DNA of 38,369 nucleotides from Neomegalonema sp. (GCA_022760355.1 JALEGB010000140.1:1-38369), one strand, 5' to 3'; shown: positions 1 through 9,075, counted from the first letter of the stretch. Program-made: numbers and translations. The notes: generated from the letters alone by a model not told the origin.

Positions 1-522
1 CTGGCCCGCGCCGCGGATGAGGTGTGGCTGCGCAGGGGCGTTGTCCTCAATCCGCATTACAAAGACATGGGCAATCTGTACGGCTCCGAATTCTGGACCT
101 ACCTGCTGCCCCGCTTTGCCGGAAAAAGCAAAGCCCCGCAAATCGCAACAGCGCGGCTGCCCATGGGCGCGCAGGAGGCTGTCGCTCTCGGCCTGGCGGA
201 TGCAATCATCGATACGCCGCGAGAGGCTTTCGCCGCAGCCGTACAACGCCAAGCCGAGGCGGCCGCCGGCTGCGCGGACTATGCGGAACGCCTAGCGGAA
301 AAACGCGAACGACGCGCCCGTGACGAAGCGATAAAGCCGCTCAGCAGCTATCGCGACGAAGAACTCGCCCGAATGCGGCGTAATTTTTACGGATTCGATC
401 CAAGCTATCACGTCGCCCGGCATAATTTCGTTCACAGAACCCCAAAATCGCGCACGCCGCTCACGCTCGCCGCGCATCGGCGAGCCGAACGCCAGCGCAG
501 CCCCCAGGGGGAAGGCTCATGA
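1..522 (+). CDS. hypX: HypX/HoxX hydrogenase maturation protein, C-terminal part (5' end outside window)
   Basis: The frame is open from base 1, giving 173 residues that match the C-terminal enoyl-CoA-hydratase-like half of HypX. Visible are a stretch around NPHYKDMGNLYGSEFWTYLL (about residues 17-36), the later GLADAIID segment (about residues 65-72), and a basic tail ending in a segment containing NFYGFDPSYHVARHNFV. In characterised systems HypX makes the CO ligand of the [NiFe] active site from a formyl-tetrahydrofolate carbon under aerobic conditions; the N-terminal formyl-transferase-like domain would lie upstream of the window. The stop codon overlaps the start of the HoxA-type regulator in an ATGA arrangement (519-522), so the two are probably co-translated. 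A stand-alone enoyl-CoA hydratase is the alternative, but the HypX-specific tail and the hydrogenase neighbours argue against it. Confidence 0.88.
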   Translation: MARAADEVWLRRGVVLNPHYKDMGNLYGSEFWTYLLPRFAGKSKAPQIATARLPMGAQEAVALGLADAIIDTPREAFAAAVQRQAEAAAGCADYAERLAEKRERRARDEAIKPLSSYRDEELARMRRNFYGFDPSYHVARHNFVHRTPKSRTPLTLAAHRRAERQRSPQGEGS

Positions 523-2006
523 CGCCCTTACCGACCATCCTGATCGTTGATGATGAAATCCGATCGCTCGAAACGCTGGAGCGTATTCTTGCGGATGATT
601 TCGACGTGCGATGCGCATCGAATGTCGCCGCGGCGCAAGAAGTGCTCGAAAACGAATGGGTTCAGGTGATCCTGTGCGATCAACGCATGCCAGATCAGAC
701 CGGCGTCGAGTTCCTGAAAACCGTCCGGGAGCGCTGGCCCGACGTAATCCGGATGATTATTTCCGGCTACACAGACGCCCACGATATTATCGACGGCGTG
801 AATGAAGCCGGCATCTATCAATACATCACGAAGCCATGGCGACCAGACAGCCTGATCCTGACATTGGGAAACGCCTGCCGCCTCTATGCGCTCCAGCGCG
901 AAAATGACCTGCTTGCCGTTGAACTGAAAATGGCGCCTTCGAACGCCCGGCGCACCATTGACCAGCGGCGGGAGACGTTGCGACGGGACTATGACGTCAA
1001 GGACGGCATTGTCCGCGCCGACAACAGTCCGATGAACGGCGTTTGCTCCACCCTGCAACAGGTGGCGCGATATGACGTGCCGGTGCTGGTGTGCGGCGCG
1101 TCCGGCACTGGCAAGGAGCTGGCGGCCCGCGCGCTGCATTACGGGTCGCTGCGGTGGAACAAACCGTTCGTGGTCGAGAACTGCGGCGCGCTGCCGGACC
1201 CGCTGCTCGAAAGCGAGTTGTTTGGCCACAAGCGAGGCGCGTTCACCGGCGCGGTCGAAGACCATGTCGGCCTGTTCGAACGCGCGGATGGCGGAACGGT
1301 GTTCCTCGATGAAATCGGCGACGTTTCGCCGGCGTTTCAGGTCAAGCTGCTGCGCGTGCTGCAAGAAGGCGAGGTGCGTCCAGTCGGCAGCGGCAAAACG
1401 CGCCGGATCGATGTGCGGATCGTCGCCGCCACCAACAAAGATCTGGATGAAGAAGTCCGCGCCGGCCGGTTCCGCGCCGATCTCTATTACCGCCTCGCCG
1501 GCATCGTCGTGCGCCTGCCGAACCTGAAGGACCGGCCGGACGATATCGCGCCGCTCGCTGACGCGCTGCTGGGCCAGGCGATGGACAAGCTGGGCAAACG
1601 GGTTCCCGGCATCTCGCGCGAGGCGATCGAATGCATGCGCAATTATCATTGGCCAGGCAATGTGCGCGAGCTGCAGAACGAAATTCAACAGTTGCTCGTT
1701 GTTGGCGAAGAAGGAAAAATGCTCGGGGCCGAACATCTGTCACGCCACATTCTGCGCGCATCGCCCAGTACGGAGGAGGCGCCGGAGGACTTCGAAACGG
1801 TGGCCGAGTTGGATGGCACGCTGAAGGAACGCATCGGCGCGCTCGAGGCGCGGATTATCAAGGAGACCCTCATTCGCCACCGGTGGAATAAATCGAAGGC
1901 GGCGCGCGAGCTGGGGCTGTCCCGCGTTGGGTTGCGGGGCAAGTTGGAGCGTTATGGGCTTGAGAATGTCAAACCTCTGCCTGAACGCCGGGCCTCGCGC
2001 GGCTGA
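519..2006 (+). CDS. hoxA: HoxA/HupR-type NtrC-family response regulator of hydrogenase genes
   Basis: This 495-residue cytoplasmic regulator has three parts. The N-terminal receiver domain has acidic residues DDE near residue 11 and the phospho-acceptor Asp54 in LCDQRMP. The central AAA+ domain has Walker A GASGTGKE (about 193-200), the GAFTGA loop (about 240-245) and FLDEIGD as Walker B. The C-terminal Fis-type helix-turn-helix lies at about 445-485 ([13 protein letters not shown]). An intact GAFTGA loop predicts that it works with sigma-54 RNA polymerase. Known homologues HoxA and HupR activate uptake-hydrogenase promoters and are controlled by the kinase HupT/HoxJ, which is the next gene. 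The start overlaps the end of hypX by 4 bases. The target promoters are not in this window. The HoxA assignment comes mainly from receiver-domain similarity and gene context. Confidence 0.9.
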   Translation: MTPLPTILIVDDEIRSLETLERILADDFDVRCASNVAAAQEVLENEWVQVILCDQRMPDQTGVEFLKTVRERWPDVIRMIISGYTDAHDIIDGVNEAGIYQYITKPWRPDSLILTLGNACRLYALQRENDLLAVELKMAPSNARRTIDQRRETLRRDYDVKDGIVRADNSPMNGVCSTLQQVARYDVPVLVCGASGTGKELAARALHYGSLRWNKPFVVENCGALPDPLLESELFGHKRGAFTGAVEDHVGLFERADGGTVFLDEIGDVSPAFQVKLLRVLQEGEVRPVGSGKTRRIDVRIVAATNKDLDEEVRAGRFRADLYYRLAGIVVRLPNLKDRPDDIAPLADALLGQAMDKLGKRVPGISREAIECMRNYHWPGNVRELQNEIQQLLVVGEEGKMLGAEHLSRHILRASPSTEEAPEDFETVAELDGTLKERIGALEARIIKETLIRHRWNKSKAARELGLSRVGLRGKLERYGLENVKPLPERRASRG

Positions 2007-3358
2007 TGGCCTCCGCGCTGAAAGACCTTGATCACGGCGCCCTGCCCGGCGCGGGCGAGGATGCGTGGCTGGATGTGATCCAGAAGATGGACGAGGTCTA
2101 TTCGAACCTCGTCGACTCTCAGACGCAGCTGGAAACGCAGAACGCCCTGCTTGAGGAGGCGCAAGCCTTCATCCGCTCGGTGATGTCGGCGATGACCGAC
2201 GTTCTCATCGTGTGCGATTTTGATTGCCACATTCAGCAAGTGAACAAAGCGCTCGAACAGCAGACTGGCCGCCAGGAGATGGATCTGATCGGGCTGCCGC
2301 TGGAGGATCTGGTCGCAACGGAGTTCCAACCTCTGATCGCCGAGGCCAAGACGCAAATCGCGGCCTCAGACCGTGTCGCGGATCTGGAAATCGCATTGAT
2401 CGGCGCGGACGGCCACCCCGCCCCGCTCGCCGTCAATTGCGCGGCCCGGCGCGACCATAATGGCAAGCTCGTCGGCGCAGTGTTTGTCGGCCGCCCGATC
2501 GGCGAATTGCGGCGCGCCTATCGCAAACTCGACGAGGCCCACACCAAACTAACTCAGACCCAGCAGCGGCTTGTTGTATCCGAAAAGATGGCGGCGCTCG
2601 GCCGCTTGGTCGCCGGCGTCGCCCATGAGCTGAACAACCCGATCAGTTTTATCTTCGGCAATATGCACGCGCTGAAAAGGTATGAGGCGTCCATCGGCCG
2701 CTACCTGCAGGCTTTCGAACAGAGCGCTCAGACGCCGGAGCTGCAGGAGCTGCGCGCACAGCTGAAAATCGACCGGGTGATGCGAGATATTGGACCGTTG
2801 GTCGAAGGCACGCTCGAAGGCGCGGAGCGGGTGAACGACATTGTGCAGGATCTACGGCGCTTCTCCTCCAATCAGGAAGAGCCGGAGGAAACCTTCAATC
2901 TCGTGCGGCTCGCCCACACGGCGGTGGATTGGGTCGTACGGGCGGAGCGGCTCAAACCAGAGGTGCGATTCGATACGCCCGAACGGTTGGATATCGTCGG
3001 CCGTCGCGGCCATCTGCACCAGATCCTCGTCAATCTTGCGCAAAACGCGGCCGACGTCTTGGCAGGGCGAGAGAACCCCATCCTCACGGTCCGCATCCGC
3101 CGCGACGGGAACGACGTGCTGACCGAGGTGCAGGACAATGGCCCCGGCGTCCGACCGGACGAGGTCGACAAGATCTTCGAGCCCTTTTTCACCACCAAGC
3201 CCATTGGCCAAGGCACCGGGCTCGGCCTGTATGTGAGCTATGGCATGGCCGCCAAAAGCGGCGGCGACCTAACCGTCGCCAATGCGCCGGACGGCGGCGC
3301 CATCTTTACCCTTCGCCTTCCAGCCCAAGGCAAGAACGATCATGAAGACAAAAACTGA
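2006..3358 (+). CDS. hupT: HupT/HoxJ-type hydrogen-sensing sensor histidine kinase
   Basis: A 450-residue soluble kinase with no membrane segments. An N-terminal coiled coil (about 25-55) is followed by a PAS domain (about 55-165). Next come a second short coiled coil, the dimerisation H-box with His207 in GVAHELNNP, and a HATPase domain with N-box (NLAQNAADVL), G1 (DNGPGV) and G2 (GTGLGLYV) motifs. In known systems the PAS region binds the HupUV/HoxBC sensor hydrogenase, and H2 binding there switches kinase activity toward HoxA/HupR. The start ATG (2006) overlaps the TGA of the regulator gene, and the 3' end overlaps hupU by 17 bases, so kinase, regulator and sensor are tightly coupled. The lack of transmembrane segments fits a cytoplasmic sensor complex. 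Confidence 0.9.
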   Translation: MASALKDLDHGALPGAGEDAWLDVIQKMDEVYSNLVDSQTQLETQNALLEEAQAFIRSVMSAMTDVLIVCDFDCHIQQVNKALEQQTGRQEMDLIGLPLEDLVATEFQPLIAEAKTQIAASDRVADLEIALIGADGHPAPLAVNCAARRDHNGKLVGAVFVGRPIGELRRAYRKLDEAHTKLTQTQQRLVVSEKMAALGRLVAGVAHELNNPISFIFGNMHALKRYEASIGRYLQAFEQSAQTPELQELRAQLKIDRVMRDIGPLVEGTLEGAERVNDIVQDLRRFSSNQEEPEETFNLVRLAHTAVDWVVRAERLKPEVRFDTPERLDIVGRRGHLHQILVNLAQNAADVLAGRENPILTVRIRRDGNDVLTEVQDNGPGVRPDEVDKIFEPFFTTKPIGQGTGLGLYVSYGMAAKSGGDLTVANAPDGGAIFTLRLPAQGKNDHEDKN

Positions 3359-4370
3359 CCCGGGCCGAAGCGGCCGCCTCAGTCTGCTATGGCTCCAATC
3401 CGGCGGCTGCGGCGGCTGCACGCTTTCTTTGCTCGGCGCGGAAGGCCCCGATCTGCTGACAACCTTCGAAGCGGCGGGCATCGACGTGCTGTGGCACCCC
3501 TCCCTGAGCGAGGCCAGCGGCGGCGAGACGCTGGAGCTGCTGCGCCGACTGCGGGAGGGCGAGGAAACCCTGGACATCCTCTGCCTCGAAGGCTCCGTGA
3601 TGCGCGGGCCGAACGGCACCGGGCGGTTCCATATGATGTCCGGCTCAGACGAGCCGATGATGAGCTGGCTCGACGCGTTGGCGCGACGGGCAAACTATGT
3701 CGTCGCAGTTGGCAGCTGCGCGGCGTTTGGCGGCATAACCGCAGGCGGCTCCAATGAGGTCGAAGCCTGTGGGCTCGCCTATGATGGGCGTGACGCCGGC
3801 GGTCTGCTCGGGGCGGATTTTCGCGCCGCCTCCGGCCTGCCTGTCATCAATATCGCCGGTTGCCCGATCCATCCGGACTGGTTCACGGAGGCCCTGCTCC
3901 AAATCGCCGCCGGCCGCCTCAATCGCGATGACCTCGATGAGTGGGAGCGGCCGCTCGCCTATACGATGCACCTTGTTCACCATGGCTGCTCGCGCAATGA
4001 ATTTTACGAGTTTAAGGCCAGCGCTGAAAAACTCTGCGACCAGGGCTGCATGATGGAGAATTTGGGCTGCAAAGGCACGCAAGCGCGCGCGGACTGCAAT
4101 ATTCGCCCATGGAACGGCCACGGCTCCTGCATCGAGGGCGGCTACCCCTGTATCAACTGCACCGCGCCAAAGTTTGAGGAGCCGGGGCACGTCTTTACTG
4201 AGACCCCGAAGATCTCGGGGATCCCGATCGGCTTACCCACGGATATGCCCAAAGCGTGGTTCGTCGCCCTGGCGGCGCTGTCCAAATCCGCCACGCCGGC
4301 GCGGCTAAAGGACAATGCGACGACGGCGCAGCTGAAAACGCCGCCGACCGACCGGCTGAAACGACGTTGA
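3342..4370 (+). CDS. hupU: Regulatory [NiFe] hydrogenase (H2 sensor) small subunit HupU/HoxB
   Basis: The product has 342 residues and carries the iron-sulfur clusters of the H2-sensing hydrogenase. The N-terminal QSGGCGGCTLSLL motif supplies proximal-cluster cysteines. Further cysteines are in AVGSCAAFGG and NIAGCPIHPDW, and a C-terminal Cys-rich region (HHGCSRNEFYEF, DQGCMMENLGCKG, YPCINCTAPKF) gives medial and distal cluster ligands. There is no Tat signal peptide, as expected for cytoplasmic regulatory hydrogenases and unlike energy-converting uptake enzymes. The frame is open from 3282, but the ATG at 3342 is preferred: an AAGG-type ribosome site precedes it, it gives the usual family N-terminus, and it overlaps hupT by only 17 bases. 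The partner hupV starts 10 bases after the stop. Confidence 0.93.
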   Translation: MKTKTDPGRSGRLSLLWLQSGGCGGCTLSLLGAEGPDLLTTFEAAGIDVLWHPSLSEASGGETLELLRRLREGEETLDILCLEGSVMRGPNGTGRFHMMSGSDEPMMSWLDALARRANYVVAVGSCAAFGGITAGGSNEVEACGLAYDGRDAGGLLGADFRAASGLPVINIAGCPIHPDWFTEALLQIAAGRLNRDDLDEWERPLAYTMHLVHHGCSRNEFYEFKASAEKLCDQGCMMENLGCKGTQARADCNIRPWNGHGSCIEGGYPCINCTAPKFEEPGHVFTETPKISGIPIGLPTDMPKAWFVALAALSKSATPARLKDNATTAQLKTPPTDRLKRR

Positions 4371-4380
4371 GGCGCCGACA

Positions 4381-5829
4381 ATGAGCCGCATCATCATGGG
4401 CCCGTTCAATCGGGTGGAGGGCGATCTGGAGGTCAAGCTGGATATTGAAGCCGGCGCGGTCGCCAAGGCGCATGTCGTGTCGCCGCTTTATCGCGGTTTT
4501 GAGCGCATGATGATTGGCAAGCGCCCGGCGGACGCGCTCGTTTTCACGCCTCGGATCTGCGGCATTTGCTCAGTCTCGCAGTCAGTCGCCGCGGCGAAGG
4601 CCCTGGCGGATGCGCAAGGCGCGACCCCGCCGCCAAACGGCCAGCTGGCGATCAACCTCGTGCACGCCACGGAGAATGTGGCGGACCATCTCACCCATTT
4701 TTATCTGTTCTTTATGCCCGACTTCGCGCGTCCAACCTACGCCGCGGAACCGTGGAGCGCATCGACCGTTGAGCGATTTGCGGCCCTCAAAGGGGAGGCT
4801 GCGCGCGAAGTTCTGCCGGCGCGGGCGCAGCTGATGCATTTGATGGGGTTGTTGGCCGGAAAATGGCCGCACACGCTGTCGATCCAACCGGGGGGCTCCA
4901 CCCGCGCCGTAGTCAATTCGGAGCTGGCGCGCATCTCCGGGATCCTGGCCGGATTTCTGCGCTTTTTGGAGAAGACGCTGTTCGGCGATAAGCTGGAGCG
5001 AGTTGCGGCGTTGAAGAGCGCAGACGAGCTGGGCGCCTGGGCGGCGGAGAAGCCAGCGGACAGCTCGGATTTTCGGCGTTTTCTGGCGCTCTCCGATGCG
5101 CTGCGCCTGACGCAACTCGGGCGGGTCAACGCGCCCCTGCTCAGTTTTGGCGCCTATGAAGATGAGGATGGCGTCCGCTTCGCCCGCGGCGTTTTTGATC
5201 AAGGCGCGGTGCGGGAGGTCGATGCTGCGGCGATTGCTGAGGACACCAGCCATGTATGGGATTTAGGGGGCGGCGCGCTCCCGCCATTCGAAGGCCGAAC
5301 CCAGCCGGACCCCGAGCAGAAATCAGGCTACACTTGGTGCAAAGCGCCGCGTCTCGGCGGGCGGGTCGCTGAAACTGGCGCGGTGGCGCGACAGGCGGTG
5401 GACGGCCACCCGCTGGTGCGCGATCTGCTGACCGACGGCGCAACCAATGTGCATTCTCGCGTCGTCGCCCGGCTGCTCGAGATCGCGCGAGTGACAATCG
5501 CGATGGAAGGGTGGGCGCGTCGGATCAACCCCAAGGAGCCCTTCCGCACGCATGGTCAACCGCCCAAAGAAGCACTCGGCATGGGGCTAACCGAAGCGGC
5601 GCGGGGCGCGCTTGGACATTGGATCAAGATCGAAAGGGGCAAGATCGCCAATTATCAGATCATCGCGCCAACCACTTGGAACTTCTCGCCGCGCGATGCG
5701 GACGGCCAGCCGGGCGCGTTGGAGCAGGCGCTGGTGGGCGCGCCAGTGCGCGCGGGAGAGACGGAGCCGGTGGCGGCGCAGCATGTTGTGCGCAGCTTTG
5801 ACCCCTGCGTCGTCTGTACGGTTCACTGA
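4381..5829 (+). CDS. hupV: Regulatory [NiFe] hydrogenase (H2 sensor) large subunit HupV/HoxC
   Basis: The product has 482 residues and houses the NiFe active site. The N-terminal metal-binding motif RICGIC is at residues 58-63 and the C-terminal DPCVVC at 474-479. The protein ends Thr-Val-His directly after the last cysteine. Catalytic uptake hydrogenases carry an extra C-terminal peptide removed by HupD/HyaD after nickel insertion. Its absence is typical of regulatory hydrogenases and means no protease step is needed. A GAGGCG ribosome site precedes the ATG. The stop overlaps the ATG of hypF. Together with HupU this is the H2 receptor for HupT. Confidence 0.94.
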   Translation: MSRIIMGPFNRVEGDLEVKLDIEAGAVAKAHVVSPLYRGFERMMIGKRPADALVFTPRICGICSVSQSVAAAKALADAQGATPPPNGQLAINLVHATENVADHLTHFYLFFMPDFARPTYAAEPWSASTVERFAALKGEAAREVLPARAQLMHLMGLLAGKWPHTLSIQPGGSTRAVVNSELARISGILAGFLRFLEKTLFGDKLERVAALKSADELGAWAAEKPADSSDFRRFLALSDALRLTQLGRVNAPLLSFGAYEDEDGVRFARGVFDQGAVREVDAAAIAEDTSHVWDLGGGALPPFEGRTQPDPEQKSGYTWCKAPRLGGRVAETGAVARQAVDGHPLVRDLLTDGATNVHSRVVARLLEIARVTIAMEGWARRINPKEPFRTHGQPPKEALGMGLTEAARGALGHWIKIERGKIANYQIIAPTTWNFSPRDADGQPGALEQALVGAPVRAGETEPVAAQHVVRSFDPCVVCTVH

Positions 5830-8198
5830 TGACGGAGGGGCGCCGAATCCGCGTCCGCGGCCAGGTGCAAGGGGTTGGTTTCCGCCCTCATGTCTGGCGG
5901 ATCGCGAATGAAGGCGGTTTGGCCGGGCGGGTTCTGAATGACGCGAGCGGCGTATTGATCGAAATATTCGGCGCCGCCGACGCGCTAACGACGTTTGAGC
6001 GTCGCCTGCAAGCAGAAGCGCCGCCGCTGGCGCGGATCGACGCGGTTACGGCGCAACCGCTGGCCGCTGACGCCGCCGCCAGCCCGCCCTTTACCATCGC
6101 CGCCAGCGTCGCCGGCGCGGCGGAAACCAGTGTTTCGCCCGATGCGGCGACCTGCTCGGATTGCGTAAGAGAAATCCTGGATCCAACGAACCGGCGCGCC
6201 GACTACGCATTCACCAACTGCACCAATTGCGGTCCGCGACTGTCGATTATCGAAGCGGTGCCCTATGATCGCGCCGCAACCTCCATGCGCGCCTTCACAA
6301 TGTGCACAGATTGCCAGCGCGAATATGACGCCCCAACAGATCGTCGCTTTCACGCCCAGCCCAACGCTTGCGCCAAATGCGGGCCGCGCCTGACGCTTCG
6401 AGATCATCACGGCGTTCTCAGCGGCGATCCCATCGAGGAGACGGCGCGGCTTATTCGCGAGGGGCGAATCGTCGCCGTGAAGGGCGTTGGCGGCTATCAA
6501 CTGGCCTGCGACGCGCTGAATGAAACGGCCGTCGACATCCTGCGCCAGCGCAAGCGGCGGCCCGAAAAACCACTGGCCGTCATGGCCGCTTCGTCTTCTA
6601 ACGTGCGCGAATACGCCTTGCTGAGCGAGGCCGAGGAACAGGCGCTGCTCTCCCCCGCGGCGCCGATTGTGCTGCTCCGGGCGGCGGGCGCGCCGCTGGC
6701 CCCGTCGGTCGCGCCCGGGCAAGATCATATTGGCTTCATGGCGCCCTACACCCCGCTGCATCATCTGCTGCTGCGGGCGGCGGCGCGGCCGATCGTGCTG
6801 ACCTCTGGCAACCGATCCGACATCCCGCAGATCATCGCTGATGCTGAGGCGTTGAGTGAACTGGCCGATATCGCGGACGCGTGGCTCAGCCATGATCGGG
6901 AAATCGTCAACCGGCTCGACGATTCCGTCCTGCGCCTTGACGCGCCCGGCCCCTCCATTCTACGGCGCGGCCGCGGGCTGGCGCCGGAGCCAATCCCGCT
7001 CGCCCCCTCCTTCAGCGCCGCGCCGCGCGTTCTTGCCCTTGGCGGCGAGCTGAAATCTTCTTTCTGCTTGCTGCGCGGGCGCGAGGCCGTTCTGTCGCAG
7101 CATATGGGCGATCTCGAAGACGCGGTGGTGTTCGCGGATTTCCGCCGCAATCTGGACCTCTATCGCGAGCTGTATGACTTTGATCCTGAGATCATCGCCA
7201 TCGACCGGCATCCGAATTACCTCTCCAGCCAATGGGGGCGACGCCTGGCGCAGGAAACCGGCGCAAAGCTGATTGAAACGCAGCATCACCACGCCCATCT
7301 CGCCGCCTGCCTGGCCGAACATGGCGAGAGCCGAGGGTTGGGCGTCATATTGGACGGGCTGGGACTGGGCTCGGATGGAACGATCTGGGGCGGCGAATTT
7401 CTACTCGGCGGATTTGAAGGGTTTGAACGGCTGGCGCATCTCCCCGCCGTCGCGCTGCCTGGCGGCGCGCAGGCGATGCGAGAGCCATGGCGCAACACGC
7501 TGGCGCATCTGCGCTCGGCGCTCGGGGCGGAGTGGCGCGCTGAGATCGCAGGAACCGCAATCGAGGCTGTGCTTGAGCGCAAGCCGCTGCGCCAGCTGGA
7601 ACAAATGATTGATCGGGGCCTGAATGCGCCGCTCGCCTCCTCCGCCGGCCGCCTGTTTGACGCGGTCGCCGCTTTGCTCGGATTTTCGCCGCAGCGTCAG
7701 GGATATGAAGGGCAGGCCGCGTCGGAGATGGAAACCGCCGCGCGTCCATACCTCGCTGAAACCGTCGCCTACCCCTGCAGCTTAGAGCGATCCGAAGATA
7801 GATCGCCCCATCTAACGGCTCGCAAGTCGCGACCAAACGGAGACTTAGAGCTGGCCGATGAGCCCGTGAAACATCAACCAGCTCTAGTCGATCTGGCGCC
7901 GCTCTGGCGCGCCTTGCTGGCGGAGGCGCGCAGCGGCGAAGATCCGGGCCGCATCGCCGCGCGGTTTCATCGAACGCTGATACAACTGATCCGCGATCAG
8001 GCGGCCCACCTTTGCGCAGCGCGCCATGTGGAGGCCGTCGCGCTGTCCGGCGGGGTGCTGCAGAACAAGATCTTGTTGGAAGGCGCCTATTCGGCGCTGA
8101 AGGCGGCGGGCTTGCGACCGCTCCTCCCCCATCGGGCGCCGGCGAATGATGGCGGCCTTGCGCTGGGGCAAGCCGCCATCGCCGCATCGCAGGCGTAA
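5829..8198 (+). CDS. hypF: Carbamoyltransferase HypF (NiFe cyanide-ligand synthesis), with an in-frame repeat insertion
   Basis: HypF uses carbamoyl phosphate and ATP to carbamoylate HypE, the source of the CN ligands of [NiFe] hydrogenases. The 789-residue protein has an N-terminal acylphosphatase domain (about 3-90; VRGQVQGVGFRPHVW). Two Cys4-type zinc fingers follow (about 110-185; CSDCVREI, CTNCGPR, CTDCQREY, CAKCGPR), then a YrdC-like domain (about 195-380) and a Kae1-like C-terminal domain with the HHHAHLAACLAEHG metal-binding segment. Residues about 652-675 (LERSEDRSPHLTARKSRPNG and onward) are encoded by a palindromic repeat inserted in frame. They sit in a poorly conserved region just before the last conserved block (ALSGGVLQNKILLEG) and make the protein slightly longer than usual. 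All catalytic segments look intact. The gene ends 3 bases from the convergent sulfur cluster. Confidence 0.95.
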   Translation: MTEGRRIRVRGQVQGVGFRPHVWRIANEGGLAGRVLNDASGVLIEIFGAADALTTFERRLQAEAPPLARIDAVTAQPLAADAAASPPFTIAASVAGAAETSVSPDAATCSDCVREILDPTNRRADYAFTNCTNCGPRLSIIEAVPYDRAATSMRAFTMCTDCQREYDAPTDRRFHAQPNACAKCGPRLTLRDHHGVLSGDPIEETARLIREGRIVAVKGVGGYQLACDALNETAVDILRQRKRRPEKPLAVMAASSSNVREYALLSEAEEQALLSPAAPIVLLRAAGAPLAPSVAPGQDHIGFMAPYTPLHHLLLRAAARPIVLTSGNRSDIPQIIADAEALSELADIADAWLSHDREIVNRLDDSVLRLDAPGPSILRRGRGLAPEPIPLAPSFSAAPRVLALGGELKSSFCLLRGREAVLSQHMGDLEDAVVFADFRRNLDLYRELYDFDPEIIAIDRHPNYLSSQWGRRLAQETGAKLIETQHHHAHLAACLAEHGESRGLGVILDGLGLGSDGTIWGGEFLLGGFEGFERLAHLPAVALPGGAQAMREPWRNTLAHLRSALGAEWRAEIAGTAIEAVLERKPLRQLEQMIDRGLNAPLASSAGRLFDAVAALLGFSPQRQGYEGQAASEMETAARPYLAETVAYPCSLERSEDRSPHLTARKSRPNGDLELADEPVKHQPALVDLAPLWRALLAEARSGEDPGRIAARFHRTLIQLIRDQAAHLCAARHVEAVALSGGVLQNKILLEGAYSALKAAGLRPLLPHRAPANDGGLALGQAAIAASQA
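7782..7851. repeat. Palindromic repeat element, diverged copy inserted in frame within hypF
   Basis: This stretch aligns base for base with the intergenic repeat at 32295-32360. Shared are TAGAGCGAT, GAAG, TAGAT, CCCATCTAACGGC, CGCAA, TCGCGACCAAAC and a terminal TAGAGC/TCTAG-like end. The internal stem is degraded here, and the end that reads CTC TAG (a stop in this frame) in the other copy has changed, so translation continues. Read in the hypF frame it encodes LERSEDRSPHLTARKSRPNG. The same frame of the other copy encodes LERFEVRWTHLTARKSRPNK. The exact right boundary is uncertain by a few bases. Confidence 0.85.
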
Positions 8199-8201
8199 GC
8201 G

Positions 8202-8639
8202 CTACTTCTGCAGCGCCGTGCGAATAGGCGCAAAGGTAATCACAGCGCGCGTTGAGAGCATCCCGGCGATCAGCGCGCCGACAAACCAAAACACATCCGC
8301 GATCCCAGTGCCCAGCGCCGGCAACGCGCCGCCAGGGCAAAAGCCCGCAATCCCCCAGCCGACGCCAAACAGGGCGGAGCCGCCGATCAGTCGAAGATCA
8401 ACGTCTGAACGGGCGGGAATGTGGAACTGACTGTCAAACAGCGGCGCGCGACGCCGCCAGACCAAGCGGTAGCCAATAAAGGTGACGCCGAGCGCGCCGC
8501 CCATCACGAAGATCAGGCTCGGATCCCAGGCGCCGGCCACATCGAAAAAGTTCAATACTTTCGCCGGGTTCGCCATGCCGGAAATCACGATGCCGACGCC
8601 AAAGACAAGACCAATCAGAAAACTTGCGGCCAGACGCAT
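8202..8639 (-). CDS. YeeE/YedE-type (DUF6691) membrane half-transporter, PmpB-like
   Basis: A 145-residue membrane protein with about four hydrophobic helices. It has the GFCPGG motif (near residue 101) found in the second half of YeeE/YedE-type sulfur transporters, and an N-terminal FGxGxxISGMxNPxKVLxFxD block that defines this half. Related YeeE/YedE proteins import thiosulfate or other sulfur compounds through conserved cysteines. In many proteobacteria two half-size proteins are encoded side by side next to sulfide-oxidation genes, as here. A strong AGGAGG ribosome site lies across the end of the upstream half gene, from which it is separated by one base. The transported species cannot be read from sequence. 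Confidence 0.85.
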   Translation of the reverse strand: MRLAASFLIGLVFGVGIVISGMANPAKVLNFFDVAGAWDPSLIFVMGGALGVTFIGYRLVWRRRAPLFDSQFHIPARSDVDLRLIGGSALFGVGWGIAGFCPGGALPALGTGIADVFWFVGALIAGMLSTRAVITFAPIRTALQK

Positions 8640-8640
8640 C

Positions 8641-9075
8641 TCAACCTCCTACGACGTGACGAATGACAAAGACGCTGGCGGCCGCGCCAAGCATGAATAC
8701 CGGCACCGCGATCAGCGAGCGGCGGGCAATTCTGGCGAGACCGCATACGCCATGGCCCGACGTGCAGCCGCCGCCGAGCGTGACGCCCACGCCAACAACG
8801 AAACCGCCGACCACGATCATTTCACGCGAGATCGGAATGGAGATCGCCGGCCACTGTCCCGTAACCGCAAGATAAGCCGCCGGCCCAACCGCCATACCGA
8901 GCAGCATGGCCGCGCGCCAGGACCAGTCGCGCCAGGAGGTCGGCAATACCGCGCCGCTCAAAATGCCCGTGGCGCCCATAATGCGCCCCAGCGCGAGCAT
9001 TGCGCCGACGGTCGCCAGACCAATCAGCGCGCCGCCGACCAGTGATGTCAGCGGGGTGAATTCTGTCGCAATCAT
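8641..9075 (-). CDS. YeeE/YedE-type membrane half-transporter, PmpA-like
   Basis: A 144-residue membrane protein with four or so hydrophobic helices and the family signature GGGCTSGHGVCG near residue 103, whose cysteines are thought to pass sulfur atoms in YeeE-type thiosulfate carriers. An in-frame ATG at 9111 would add twelve residues (MCSERAWGHSTR) that are polar and atypical. I prefer the ATG at 9075, which gives the usual MIATEFTPL-type N-terminus just before the first helix. It is the first of a pair with the DUF6691 gene immediately downstream, and is likely to form a heteromeric pore with it. It lies 72 bases downstream of sulP in the same direction. Confidence 0.85.
   Translation of the reverse strand: MIATEFTPLTSLVGGALIGLATVGAMLALGRIMGATGILSGAVLPTSWRDWSWRAAMLLGMAVGPAAYLAVTGQWPAISIPISREMIVVGGFVVGVGVTLGGGCTSGHGVCGLARIARRSLIAVPVFMLGAAASVFVIRHVVGG

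Noticed and set aside
528-1736. Open frame of 402 codons on the minus strand inside the HoxA-type gene
   Set aside because: Antisense shadow of conserved receiver and AAA+ coding sequence; product looks random.
3282-3341. Upstream extension of hupU
   Set aside because: Would overlap the kinase gene by a further 60 bases and add residues with no family match; the ATG at 3342 fits better.
7345-8340. Open frame of 331 codons on the minus strand across the end of hypF and the pmpB-like gene
   Set aside because: Overlaps two well-supported genes and its product is Arg/Pro-rich with no domain.
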